In this document: piece by piece, positions 33,740-43,767 of the stretch
How the letters are laid out: each line of letters begins with the position of its first letter
Numbering within the stretch: position 1 is the first letter of the stretch
Source: Pseudo-nitzschia pungens
Taxonomy: Eukaryota > Bacillariophyta > Bacillariophyceae > Bacillariales > Bacillariaceae
Reading direction: 5' to 3'
Assembly (NCBI GenBank): GCA_037355855.1
Contig: CM074759.1
Coordinates: 310,001 to 374,000, forward strand
Length of the DNA: 64,000 nucleotides
The notes under the pieces: model-generated
The model's input: only the letters and a program-made list of their open reading frames with translations
Database searches by the model: none
What the model was told of the DNA's origin: nothing
Position numbers and translations under genes: made by a program

Positions 33740-34158
33740 TCCTATCTTTTTTGCATGACTTCCAACCGAGCACTGATTACTTCTGTGTCACCTCCCAGGC
33801 CATGAGATCGGTCCTCATACCGTACCGTTTTGCATGCTTCAATGGAGAGACTCGCTCCTCTTTGCCCTCTTGGTGCTTTGTCATTCCGCAATGCCATCAC
33901 TAGGGTAGGAGGGGAGAACAGAACAGAACGGGATAGAACGGGATAGAATGGAATGGAATAGAACAGAGCCGTGCCCTACCGTGCCCTATTTGAGGAAGCG
34001 CAACCGATGCATGATTTGCACGAATTGAATTGCATTCCATTTTGAATGCAGTGCAACACCACGAACGAATCGGATGGGATTTTGCGGTCCTGCGTGTGTG
34101 TGTGTGCGTGTGCGTGTGCGTGCATGACACGACTGCGTGAGTGCGTGGGTGTTGTTGG
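33740..34158. other. Spacer with a decayed copy of the tRNA 3' half
   Basis: Positions about 33798-33820 (AGGCCATGAGATCGGTCCTC, then ATACCGT) repeat the T-arm half of the adjacent tRNA-Asn with a few changes but lack the 5' half. A pentamer-rich AGAACAGAACGGGATAGAAC tract at 33918-33965 and a GTGTGTGCGTGTGC tract near 34095-34125 follow. Confidence 0.6.
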
Positions 34159-36381
34159 CTACCGAGCGTCTTTCCTCGCCGCCGCCGGAGACACGACCAG
34201 GTATTCCGCGAGGGGCAGAACGGTTGGACCTCGGTTCCGGGAAGCATCGGGACGTTCATTGGTGCGGTCTACCACCAACGTACTAGCAGCCGATCGTTCC
34301 CCGTCAATGGACTGTGCTGCTGACGCCACTGCTTGGGATGATTCGTATTCGAATTCGTTTTCGTTTTCGTATTTGGACTCGTTTTCGGATTCGGATTCGT
34401 TTTCGTATTCGAATTGCAGCGCGTAGTTTTGCAACTCTCCCGCGCTTTCGCCGCCGCGAGCGATGCAGACCTGGTTGGAACGGTTGCGGACAAAGACCGA
34501 CGGCCGGCGGAAGCGGGCCGCGTACGAATTGCCGTCGTCGTCATTATCGTCATTGTTATCGTCGTCGTCGTCGTCCGGAGCGAGGGTCCCGTCGGGGTTG
34601 CACGCCTCGAGCGGCGTTCCCGTGTTGAGGGGCTCCGGGTTGAGCAGGACCGAGCAGACGGTCCTCCGCTCGCCGCGGCGATCGTTGCCGGACTCGCCAT
34701 CGGAATCGCGATTTCCTTCGGCCATCGCGAGTCCGTCCTTCCCTTCCGAGAGCACGCGCTCCAGCCGTCCCGGGACCCCGCACCGAAAGGTGGCGTGGTT
34801 CGTCCCGACGCAGGCCACCAGGGTTCGGTTCGTCTCGCGGCCGCCGTCGCGGCCGGAAGCGATCCAATTGGCCGCGGCGCTCGCCATGGCCTCGTCTCGA
34901 AAGGCCTGCTTGGCCGCAAACTCCGAAAAGCTCCCGGGAGCCGCGGCGGAAGCCGAAGCAAAAGCCGGACCGCTCTCGCGGCTGCTGCTACTGCTGCTCG
35001 CTCGGATCCTCGCCTGCAGCTCGTAGATCGGTCGGAGGGTGTACCGTGCGTACGCATTGTAGGCTTCGGTGGATCCGAAACGGATTGCACCCTCCGCGTC
35101 GAGGATGGGCTCGTCCGGGACCCGTTCCGCGTTCTTCTTCTTCTTTTTCTTTGGATCCCGCTCCTCCTGCTGCTGCTGCTGCTGTTGCAGTGCCAGCAGC
35201 CCCTCCCATCCCCCGCGCTCCACAAATTGGTTCCGGTCCTCCGTGCTGGCATCGAGCGCCAGCAGGGGAATCCCGAGGCTCCGGCAGGTCTCCAGCAGCG
35301 GCAGATACGAGTCGAAGGACCAGTACCACCGCGAATCCCACTCGGTGGCGACCCGGAGATCGTCGGCCCCGATGGCTCCCGCGCAGTAGGCGTCCAGAAC
35401 GCGCTGAAAGGGCCGCTGGAAGGCCTCCAGGCCAACGGCGAGGCGGTGGTCGGGGTTGCGCCGGCGGTGGTGCTCGTGCAGGCCCTCCACCAGCGCCGCC
35501 TGCAGGAGGTGATCGTCGGCGGACGGGTGGTGTTCTCCCAGAACCACGGCGCGGTGCGATGCGAGATCGCGGAGGAGCTCGGCGGGTGGCACGCGCTGCA
35601 CCGACGGCTGAGCCCGGCGGTCTTCGATCGATCGCGTCGCCGGAAGCGACCGGGGAAGCATTGGGAACGAGGGGGAAGCGACAGCCGTCGCGGCAGCAGT
35701 CGTGGTGTCGGCCGTAGTGGTGGTGGTGGTGCGGATCCGGTACAAGCTCGACGCTCCGAGCAGCGTTCGCCACGACGACGAGGATGAGGACGATGAGGAT
35801 AACGATGAGAAGGATCCGGTTGCGGAGAATCCGACATCGTTGCCGTAGCCCCTCGCTGGTGGAACCAACCATTGAGACGATGCCGAGGAACACGCCGCTG
35901 CCAGAGCACCAAGGGAGGTTCGTTGGAGCAGTTCGCGCCGGCGGAAGGTTCCCTTCGAAGCCTCCGGGCTCTTTTGATCGCGATCGTCATCGTTATCAAG
36001 CTCGTTAGCGCTCCGCTTTGCACCGAGGGCATCGCTGCGAAACCGCCGCCGAAAGCATCGTTGCTGCATATTCCGTTTTCGAAAACCGATTCCGCGGTGC
36101 AAAGGATGCTCCGAAAGGGAGACCAACGCGGAGCAGCAGCAGCAGCAGCAGAAGGAGGAGGAGCCGAGCGTTGGTCTTTGCCGTGTTGTCTCCGGAACCA
36201 GACAAACCGCAACTCCGGCGAGATAAAGAAGAAGAACAACCAAAGATCTGGCGGAGACAACGCCGGGACGTCGTCGCTGCCGCTGCCGCTGCCGCTGGTG
36301 CCGACACGCAGCAGTACCGGTACTTGTCCTCCTCCTGCTCCCCGGGGCATCCGTCCTCGAGCGGGAAACTCGTTCGTTCAT
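34159..36381 (-). CDS. ChaN-like (haem-binding uptake, Tiki/DUF399) protein, probably plastid-targeted
   Basis: A 740-residue protein with its first ATG at 36381. The N-terminus has a hydrophobic signal (SLVVLLLYLAGVAVCLV) and later a second one after paired arginines (FRRRELLQRTSLGALAAACS), the pattern of a plastid protein sent on towards the thylakoid lumen. The conserved domain includes RAVVLGEHHPSADDHLLQAA, VGLEAFQRPFQRVLDAYCAG, ATEWDSRWYWSFDSYLPLL and IPLLALDAS. After a Gln/Lys low-complexity insert come RFGSTEAYNAYARYTLRP, NRTLVACVGTNHATFRCGVP and RLERVL. ChaN-type proteins bind haem and resemble Tiki proteases; which role applies here is unknown. Inserts of Ser, Gln, Lys, Asp/Asn and a Glu-Asn-Glu-Ser run (encoded by a hexamer tract near 34345-34415) make it longer than bacterial relatives. 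Confidence 0.75.
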   Translation of the reverse strand: MNERVSRSRTDAPGSRRRTSTGTAACRHQRQRQRQRRRPGVVSARSLVVLLLYLAGVAVCLVPETTRQRPTLGSSSFCCCCCCSALVSLSEHPLHRGIGFRKRNMQQRCFRRRFRSDALGAKRSANELDNDDDRDQKSPEASKGTFRRRELLQRTSLGALAAACSSASSQWLVPPARGYGNDVGFSATGSFSSLSSSSSSSSSWRTLLGASSLYRIRTTTTTTADTTTAAATAVASPSFPMLPRSLPATRSIEDRRAQPSVQRVPPAELLRDLASHRAVVLGEHHPSADDHLLQAALVEGLHEHHRRRNPDHRLAVGLEAFQRPFQRVLDAYCAGAIGADDLRVATEWDSRWYWSFDSYLPLLETCRSLGIPLLALDASTEDRNQFVERGGWEGLLALQQQQQQQEERDPKKKKKKNAERVPDEPILDAEGAIRFGSTEAYNAYARYTLRPIYELQARIRASSSSSSRESGPAFASASAAAPGSFSEFAAKQAFRDEAMASAAANWIASGRDGGRETNRTLVACVGTNHATFRCGVPGRLERVLSEGKDGLAMAEGNRDSDGESGNDRRGERRTVCSVLLNPEPLNTGTPLEACNPDGTLAPDDDDDDNNDDNDDDGNSYAARFRRPSVFVRNRSNQVCIARGGESAGELQNYALQFEYENESESENESKYENENEFEYESSQAVASAAQSIDGERSAASTLVVDRTNERPDASRNRGPTVLPLAEYLVVSPAAARKDAR

Positions 36382-39158
36382 TTGCTCGTTCCAATGCCAA
36401 AAGATAGTTCGAACCAACGAGCCGATCCTTTGTTCAGTGCGAGATGCGAGTCATTGTGCTGCTTGTCCGTTGTCGTTGGACTTGGGAATTGGTAAATGAC
36501 TACTTGTAAGGTTACCACCCATGATCCATCTCGTTTCGAAGAAAAACTGATTGCGGATCGGCCGACATTTTGTTGATTCATTCATTCTGTTCTTCCATTC
36601 CTTCAGTGCCGCCGCGGCTTCTGCTTTCTTGCACGGAGGAAGTGTCAGTTCACTGTGAGTCGAGTGAGTCGAAGAAAAGATATGTCAAACCTGCTGGTTT
36701 TATGGTTCGTGCATTCCTGGATCTCGATCGTATGTATATTACACATGTACTGTAATCTACGAAGTATATTTCATATTCATATAGTATTTGAATTCCATCA
36801 TATCTATAGTATCTACAGTATGTATCTATAGTGATTGCAATGGATAAGCAATAGGCAAGTCTCACGTGACATGTGATTCAGATTCTTTACTCGTGCAAAG
36901 CGTACATACCAGGACATACAAGTAGTACTCCTACGCACAGGTACTGTATGGTTTGGTTCGTGTTCGTGCATCTAACGAAGCAAATCATGATTTTCTGGAC
37001 TCGAAAATGCCGCTGCCGCCTATAACGACGAGAAGAGCAATGAGATGGACAACGTAGGAAGTGAAGTGAAGTGAAGTGAAGTGAAGTGAAGTGAAGTGAA
37101 GTGAAGTGAAGTGAAGTGAAGTGAAGTGAAGTGAAGTGAAGTGAAGTGAAGTGAAGTGAAGTGAAGTGAAGTGAAGTGAAGTGAAGTGAAGTGAAGTGAA
37201 GTGAAGTGAAGTGGAGTGGAGTGGAGTGGAGTGGAGTGAAGTGAAGTGGAGTGAAGTGAAGTGAAGTGAAGTGGAGTGGAGTAGAGTGGAGTGGAGTGGA
37301 GTGGAGTGGAGTGAATTGAATTGAATTGAATTGAAGTGAAGTGAATTGAAGTGAAGTGAATTGAATTGAAGTGAATTGAAGTGAAGTGAAGTGAAGTGGA
37401 GTGGAGTGGAGTGAAGTGAAGTGAATTGTGAAGAAGCGAAGAAGTGGAGTGAAGGAAAGTGAAGGCAGGGCAGTTGTGTTGCCCCGCCTCGAGATGGTCG
37501 AGGAGGCTATCATGCAGTCATCATCGCTCTCGTCAACGGCACCATCGCCATCGTTGTCATCCGCCGCCGCCGTTTTCCAAAGCCTCGCAAAGGTGCTTGC
37601 CGCGGGGCAATGGCCCGAGCATTGGAAGCTACACGCATTATTTTATGCATGTCTGTGCGTATGTACTGTACTGCCAAGCACGGAAAGAAGGAAGGAAAGA
37701 AGGAAGGAAAGAAGGAAGGAACGAACGAAACAATCTTCGTTTCAATCAACTCTTTGCTCCCTGTGGGATGGATGGAGTCCACGAAACCACAGGAATCACC
37801 ATCGGCATCGGCATCGGCATCGGCTACAGCATTCATGTGTTTCGTTCTCCGAAGCCCGCACGCGGGGATGGAAAACTCGGTGGATTGCCGAGGAACGGAA
37901 CGGAACGAAATGGAACGAGTGATTGATTGATTGATTGAGACTACAACTCGCAGATTTTCGACGATACGAAACAGCGGTGTGTGCGAAAGCATTGGAAAAA
38001 CGACACAAATGATATTATGATGCGCAGTGGTATAATACTAGCATACTATTTTGTACGATCCTTTCCGTTTCCATCGGACAGACCGAGTCAATCCCCTTGC
38101 GGTGCGGCTCTGTGCGGTAGAAACACGGCAAACAGCAACCGCGAGTGAGCGTCTCCCAACCGACGGGGAGCGGGGCGGAACGGGCGAGGCTCCGAGGGCA
38201 GGAAAATACATCGTGCGCCATGTCGTGTCGCGTCATGCCGATGTTATCTCATGCAATACAATGCAATGCAATGCAATGCCTTGTCCTGCCGACAAGGAGT
38301 GAGTCGACAATTACGAACCCACGGCACGGATTTGGGTGACGCCCGCAACAACCCGTCGCATCGCATCGTATCGCGCTATCGTGCACAAGAACAAAAATAA
38401 TGCGTATGAATCGTCACTTCTGCATTCCCATCATTAGCGATTCATTCGATGGATCGGTAGTTGCCTCCGAAAGCGGTCAGTGTGCGTCGGAGCGCTGCCC
38501 TACTAATGTGTTTGCGTTGTCTGCGTGGGTTCCGCATCCCGAATGTTGGTCCATCGCATTCGCGCTATCGAAAGAAGCATGCATGCATGCGTGCACGCAT
38601 GCATCCGTGCAACGCGACTGCGGAACGCATGCATCCATGCCTCTCCGTGTTCCGCTACCACTGCTACTAATTCTTGTGCGAATGCTACGAATGCTATTAT
38701 ACTACAGCAATAAATCTTCTGCAACAACCCCATTCCCCAAAGTGTCTTGGCGGATTGGTTTGCCGGTGGATTGGTTAGTTTCGGTTGTTGGACACCCACG
38801 GTGGTTCTGTTTTTATTGTTACTAGTAATTGTGTCTCGTGTAGTGTCGTGTCGTGTCATCGAGATATGTTCGATCAGAGCTTGGAACGAACCAATATAGC
38901 GTGCGCATGATATGACCAGGCAAGGAAAAGCAAGGTTGCATTGAATTGCATTGAATTGAATTCGATTTTGCATTGGACTGGATTGGACTGGATTGGACTG
39001 GATTGGATTCGATTGATTGGAACCGAACAGTTGTTGTTGGGTTCCATTTTTGCTTTGCTTCTATTTCTCTCCCTGTTTGTGTGTGTCTTTGTTTGACGCA
39101 GAGAATGCGTTTCCTTGCCTTGGCTTGTCTTGCCTTGGCTTGTCTTCCGTTGCTCGCC
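36382..39158. other. Gene-poor region with GTGAA satellite and many pentamer tracts
   Basis: Apart from the satellite at 37048-37430, this holds GGAAAGAAGG units (37685-37720), GGCATC units (37803-37822), ATGCA units (38255-38280, 38578-38610) and GGACTGGATT units (38973-39005). Frames through them show no domains. Confidence 0.6.
37048..37430. repeat. GTGAA pentanucleotide satellite
   Basis: About 380 nt of (GTGAA)n. It is pure in its first half and then interspersed with blocks of GTGGA and ATTGA variants that are themselves amplified. The minus-strand frame of repeated Thr-Ser-Leu-His-Phe arises because a 5-nt unit without stops is open in every frame. Confidence 0.97.
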
Positions 39159-40613
39159 TTACATTGCAGATTCGGTCTCGGATCCAGATTCCGTCTCCGA
39201 TTCGGTCTCGGACTCCGCGGCAGCGGTTGCAACGCTTTCCGTGGCAGTCGCAGTCGCAGTGGCAGTAGTAGTGGTGGCAGTCGCGGTCGCGGTGGCATTG
39301 GCCGCAGACACCGTTCCACCCGCAACCTTGAGGAGGCGCTGGGTAGTGGTTCCTGTTGTCGTTGTTGGTGCTTTCGTTGTTGCCGTGGCTGTTGTTCCAT
39401 CCAAGGCCAGGGGACGACCCTCCAGCGTCCAGGTGTCTACCGTGCTTCGGACCTGGTGGTCCTTCTTGGTCGTCGCTGTCGCTGTCGCTGTCGTTCGTGT
39501 CGTCTCGTCCTCTTCGTCGTCTTCTTCGGAGGCTTCCCTCGCCGACACGGCGCTCATGTACATGGCCCACCCGCTCGACATGAGCGACGTGGTGACGGGC
39601 CTCCACGACGGAGGAATCAGTCCGTAGCAGGTCAGGTCGTAGAGCGGCCAGATCTTGAGGTCGTCGGCGATGACCTCCCCGATGTCGTGGTTGCAGGTCC
39701 GGGCGCAGCCCCGGGTGGTGGCCGCCAGGAGCTTCAGGGACCGGACCGGCCTGGAGAACCACCGGAACCGCAGCGAGGCCTCCGGGTCGAACTGGTGGAA
39801 GAGACACTCGGAAGCGAACCGCCGGGCAAACATGGTGGCGTAGTTTCCGACCGTGCTGAGGATGGAGCAGGTGACCAGGACCTTGGTCAGGACCTGTTTG
39901 AGCGAGGCCTTTCCGGGAAAGCGGCTCTCGACGGCGCCGTAGACGAGGGGGACGCAAAAGCCGGACCAGATGGCGCCGAGGACCATGGCCGAGCACAAGC
40001 GGTTGCGGTCCAGGGAGGTGGTCATTGCGGTTTGCAACCACCGCGGAGCGCCGGGGCCGACCCGACGCGAGAGAGAACGACGGCTGTCGCGGACCGAGAC
40101 CGCGCGGCTCGAAGCATCCTTCTGCTTCGCGGCGGTTTCGTGCTTCCCGGTGTCCGTGCCGGCAACAACGGACAGCGGGTTTGGATTGGGCTTTGGGGTT
40201 GCGTTCGAAGTCGAAGTCGAAGTCGAACCCGGCAGCGCCATCGGTTTTGTCTCCGGCGGGAGCAACTCCTTGCTCTGCTTGGGAAAGAGAATCTGGGCCA
40301 AAATGTCTCCGACGGTAAAAATCGCGGCACCGGAAATCACGTTTTTTCGGAGGGTGGCGGCAGCGGCGGCGGCAGCGACGGCGTCCGATCCCGGACTCAG
40401 GGCGGCCGCCGCCCAGGGTATCCTCCGGGAATTTCTCGCTTCGGAGCGCGGCAGATGTTGTTGCTGCTGTTGCTGCTGTTTTGGTGGTTGCGTTCCGTGG
40501 TAGGTGATAAACGACACCGATGGCGACAGGAGGAGCAGGACTCCCAAGAGAAACGGCAGGGGGGATCGTATCGTCCTAGCAGGTGACGACTGTGTGGATT
40601 GGACTCGGGGCAT
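39159..40613 (-). CDS. Mpv17/PMP22-family membrane protein with low-complexity tail
   Basis: A 484-residue protein from the ATG at 40613. The N-terminus is a signal sequence (PFLLGVLLLLSPSVSFI) followed by Gln and Ala runs, compatible with plastid or ER entry. The family region starts at NVISGAAIFTVGDILAQIL, is interrupted by a polar insert of about 100 residues, and resumes at MVLGAIWSGFCVPLVYGAVE. It includes VLVTCSILSTVGNYATMFAR and the diagnostic end block DLKIWPLYDLTCYGLIPPSW followed by RP and WAMYMSAV. Mpv17 proteins are four-helix channels or carriers of organelle inner membranes; the substrate is unknown. The last 100 residues are Thr/Ala/Glu/Ser repeats coded by hexamers. The stop is at 39159. 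Confidence 0.8.
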   Translation of the reverse strand: MPRVQSTQSSPARTIRSPLPFLLGVLLLLSPSVSFITYHGTQPPKQQQQQQQHLPRSEARNSRRIPWAAAALSPGSDAVAAAAAAATLRKNVISGAAIFTVGDILAQILFPKQSKELLPPETKPMALPGSTSTSTSNATPKPNPNPLSVVAGTDTGKHETAAKQKDASSRAVSVRDSRRSLSRRVGPGAPRWLQTAMTTSLDRNRLCSAMVLGAIWSGFCVPLVYGAVESRFPGKASLKQVLTKVLVTCSILSTVGNYATMFARRFASECLFHQFDPEASLRFRWFSRPVRSLKLLAATTRGCARTCNHDIGEVIADDLKIWPLYDLTCYGLIPPSWRPVTTSLMSSGWAMYMSAVSAREASEEDDEEDETTRTTATATATTKKDHQVRSTVDTWTLEGRPLALDGTTATATTKAPTTTTGTTTQRLLKVAGGTVSAANATATATATTTTATATATATESVATAAAESETESETESGSETESAM

Positions 40614-42602
40614 GATTGCGATGCGGGATCTGGATCGGTTCGTATTGCAGTGCGAAAGGGATGTGTCTCTGGAATTATGGGATGGGATGGGATGGGATGG
40701 GATGGGACGGGATGGGATGCCCAGATTTCGCTTCACTCTTTGGTAATCTAATTTGTGTGGTACGGTATATATCTGGATTGGAAGGTGTTGTGTTGTGTTG
40801 TGTTGTGAAGTGGCGAGTGTTGGGGTGGCTGCAAGGATGGGGCGGTATGACCGTGTCGGAATCGATACTCCGAGGAACCAGAACGGTACGGTAGGAAAGA
40901 TGATGGAAATGACAGTTGATGAGAGAAAGAATACAGGTATGGGGACGAAAAAGTGGACCGAATGGAAGTTTTCGGTGGACGATTATGAATTAGAATGAAA
41001 TTTTTTTTGTCATTTTGCGTTTCAGCGAATGAATTGGTTCGGTTCGGTCGGGGGCAACCGTAGAACAAGTACCGGTAGAGTAACGTTACTCGGTACATGT
41101 ATAAGTACTAACATACCGGTACTTGTACCCAGTTGGGTCCGTTTTGGTGATTTGATTTCTGATTTCCGATTGGGAGAATTAATTCGGTGGTGTCTTTCGA
41201 CTTCCGCGATGGGTGATGTGTCAAGGATTTTCATTGGGAGAACCGACATGCACTTCCAAATCGAGTGTCGGTCGTATCGTTCGGATCGGGTCTTCTCATT
41301 GGTCCACGAGGTGTGTGCTGTTCGGTTTCCAACGCGAGATCCAGATTACGTGTTGTTGCGTGTACTTTCAAAAACAGAAAAAGGACCTCGCAAGGTGCTC
41401 CAACAAGAAACACAAATTCGCGAATACGGTAAGATACCTGTAATCTCAATCTTACCAATACTTTACCAAACAATGAATTATTGGGAGGTGTACCGTAATC
41501 TTACGGTAAACTGTCTCGTAGACTGTGGTGTCTATCTCATCAAAATCATCTTCTCATCCCAATCACAAAAAGGTCGATCCAGACGCGCAACGAAGGGACG
41601 AATGGATCGAGTGAGTCGATCGATCCTTGGTTCGAACCGTTCCAAAGCGAGGATGCATACCGGTGCGGTTTCTAGTACCGGGTAGGCATTGTGAGGAGGT
41701 ATTATTCTTACTAGTCGTACCGGTAATCCAACTAGTACTACAACTACTACTAGTGTAGTACAATACAAGCAACATGATCATAGTAAATCTCACTCTGTCT
41801 ATCAGGGCTAATGGTGCTTTCCATTATTCTAGAACTAGAAGTACTACTACTAGTAAGAGCACTTGTACGTTGTAGTACTACTAGTAGCTAGTAGTCCTCC
41901 AGTTCCATCCTCCTCCAATACAAAACGATGTCGGTATAATCAGCACCAGCAGCACTACTAGTTTTCGATGGTGGATACAACAACAACAAGAAGTCAGCAG
42001 GAAAACGAACTTTGTTGTAGCGATCTTGATTTGTTGAACCGGCAGGTTGTACTTGGCAGCAGGAAGAAACAACAAGCCACAAAATTCTGCTCGAGGTTGG
42101 TGTGGTGCTAGAGAAAGTAGTATGCTGTATAAGAACCCAATGCAACATGAAGGACATCATGGACCATGCTGGTGCTGGTGCTGGTGCTGGTGCTGGTGCT
42201 GGTGCCAGCACACCACCTACTACTCGCTAGTAGTACTATTAGTAGTACTACCACTACTAGCCAATGGCGACTCTGTCAAGCAAGAAATGGATATAGCATC
42301 AACAAATCATTAGTTATTAGTTATACTACTAGTACTCTAGTAATTCTCCCTGATTCCAGGCAAAGACCTCGTATACTGGTAGTTTCGATTTCTTTGCGTC
42401 TGTTACTACTAGTAAGTCTATTAGTACTAGTACTAGACATTCGCAAGAACATTCCCCAGAATGTTCCACGAACCGGTATCTCCATACAGTGTGGCAATAG
42501 ATTGTAGGTCCTAGTTCGTTTAGTACGTTAGCCTTACCGTTCTAGAATTATTTTTGTCAGAAAGATGATTGATTGAGATTCTTTCTTCTGCTGCTGCGAT
42601 GA

Positions 42603-42697
42603 TACTACAAAGTTCCTGACAGCTGTCCTCAAGTCCACGTAGAACTTAGTACATAGTCGCGTAGAACCGACGGACAGCTGTTAGGAATCTTGTAGTA
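42603..42697. repeat. MITE-like foldback element, copy 2
   Basis: 95 nt, with TACTACAAAGTTCCTGACAG at the left and the matching inverted end ACAGCTGTTAGGAATCTTGT plus AGTA at the right. Length equals that of copy 1 at 10584, and interior blocks (TAGAA, TTAGTA, CGTAGAACC) align in the same order. The flank GATGATACTAC of this copy is the complement of the right flank of copy 1. Confidence 0.7.
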
Positions 42698-43663
42698 ATT
42701 TCGTTTGAAACACCATGGAAGAACAAGAAGAATGTCAAATCAACCGTTTCGAATCCTTGGAAATGCGCCCACCCCTGGAGTTTCTTTCAATATCGTTTCG
42801 ATCGTCCGAACCGCAATGCCGCCAAGCCACCCACCGAGCATGATTTATGGTCCATTGGAGGGGACGAGGATGGAAGAAATTGGACCAAACTTTAAGTACA
42901 GGATTTATTGGTCATGCCGGCTCTTGGCGATCAACGGTCCGCTGCACAAAAAATACATTACTTATGCTTTCCCCGACGACTGATTGATTGATGGATTATT
43001 CAATCGCCCCGTACGACAGCTGTTATGGCAATCAACACGGGGGTATGGTAGGAAAGCAATCCTGCCCGCTCACGGTATTGGTCCGACTACACCAAAAATA
43101 CCGTAATACTATTGCTTTTTATTTGATCTGCCGAATCGGTCGTGTCAGCTATTGTATTATCGGCATGACCGCCTACCGACTATTGGATTGGCATTATTAT
43201 TATTTGAACTGCCTCCGTGAATCATCATCCCTCGCCGAACAAGAACTGCCCGACGCAACGGCCGATGCCTAAAATTCAGCGAGACGACCAATCACGGCAC
43301 GGAAAAATAATTTATCAATCGAACATTCAGCGTTTTCTTCGTTCGATGTCCGAAATCCGTCAGATTGTTTCCGAAAGATGTCGTTGTCTGGCAATACAAA
43401 TCGCTCCTTAGTGCACATCGGTTTGCAAACGATTGCGAGTGCAACGAAGCAATACGATACATTAATTAAACTCAGGAACCGCATAAGCCGTCGTTATTTC
43501 AAATTTTACACGTAGTAAGTAAGGTTAATGCCATCTTCCATCTTCCAACTTCGAACAAAACGTTCGAAGTCCAAACCTACCGGTACGGTAGCTTAAAGTC
43601 CCAACGCCTAATTACTTTTCGATACAGCATTCATATTTCTACAACTATTATCACAATATCAAT

Positions 43664-43740
43664 CGAATCAAATCAAATCAAATCCAATCAAATCAAATCA
43701 AATCAAATCAAATCGAATCGAATCCAATCCAATCGAATCA
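43664..43740. repeat. AATCA/AATCG pentanucleotide array
   Basis: About fifteen pentamer units directly upstream of the TLDc start codon at 43768, probably within its 5' UTR. Confidence 0.85.
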
Positions 43741-43767
43741 AATTCATTCCCTGCCAACGATACAAGC

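Larger units (their letters stand above)
40614..43767. other. Repeat-rich intergenic region, 3.1 kb
   Basis: Upstream of both the Mpv17 gene (-) and the TLDc gene (+), so both promoters should be here. It contains GGGAT units at 40677-40720, TGTTG units at 40786-40806, ACTAGT/AGT tracts at 41690-41900, GGTGCT units at 42168-42210, the second foldback element, and an AATCA/AATCG array at 43664-43740. No gene supported. Confidence 0.6.

Noticed and set aside
36887..37513. 208-codon frame of repeated Ser-Leu-His-Phe-Thr
   Set aside because: It is entirely the GTGAA pentanucleotide satellite, which is open in every frame.
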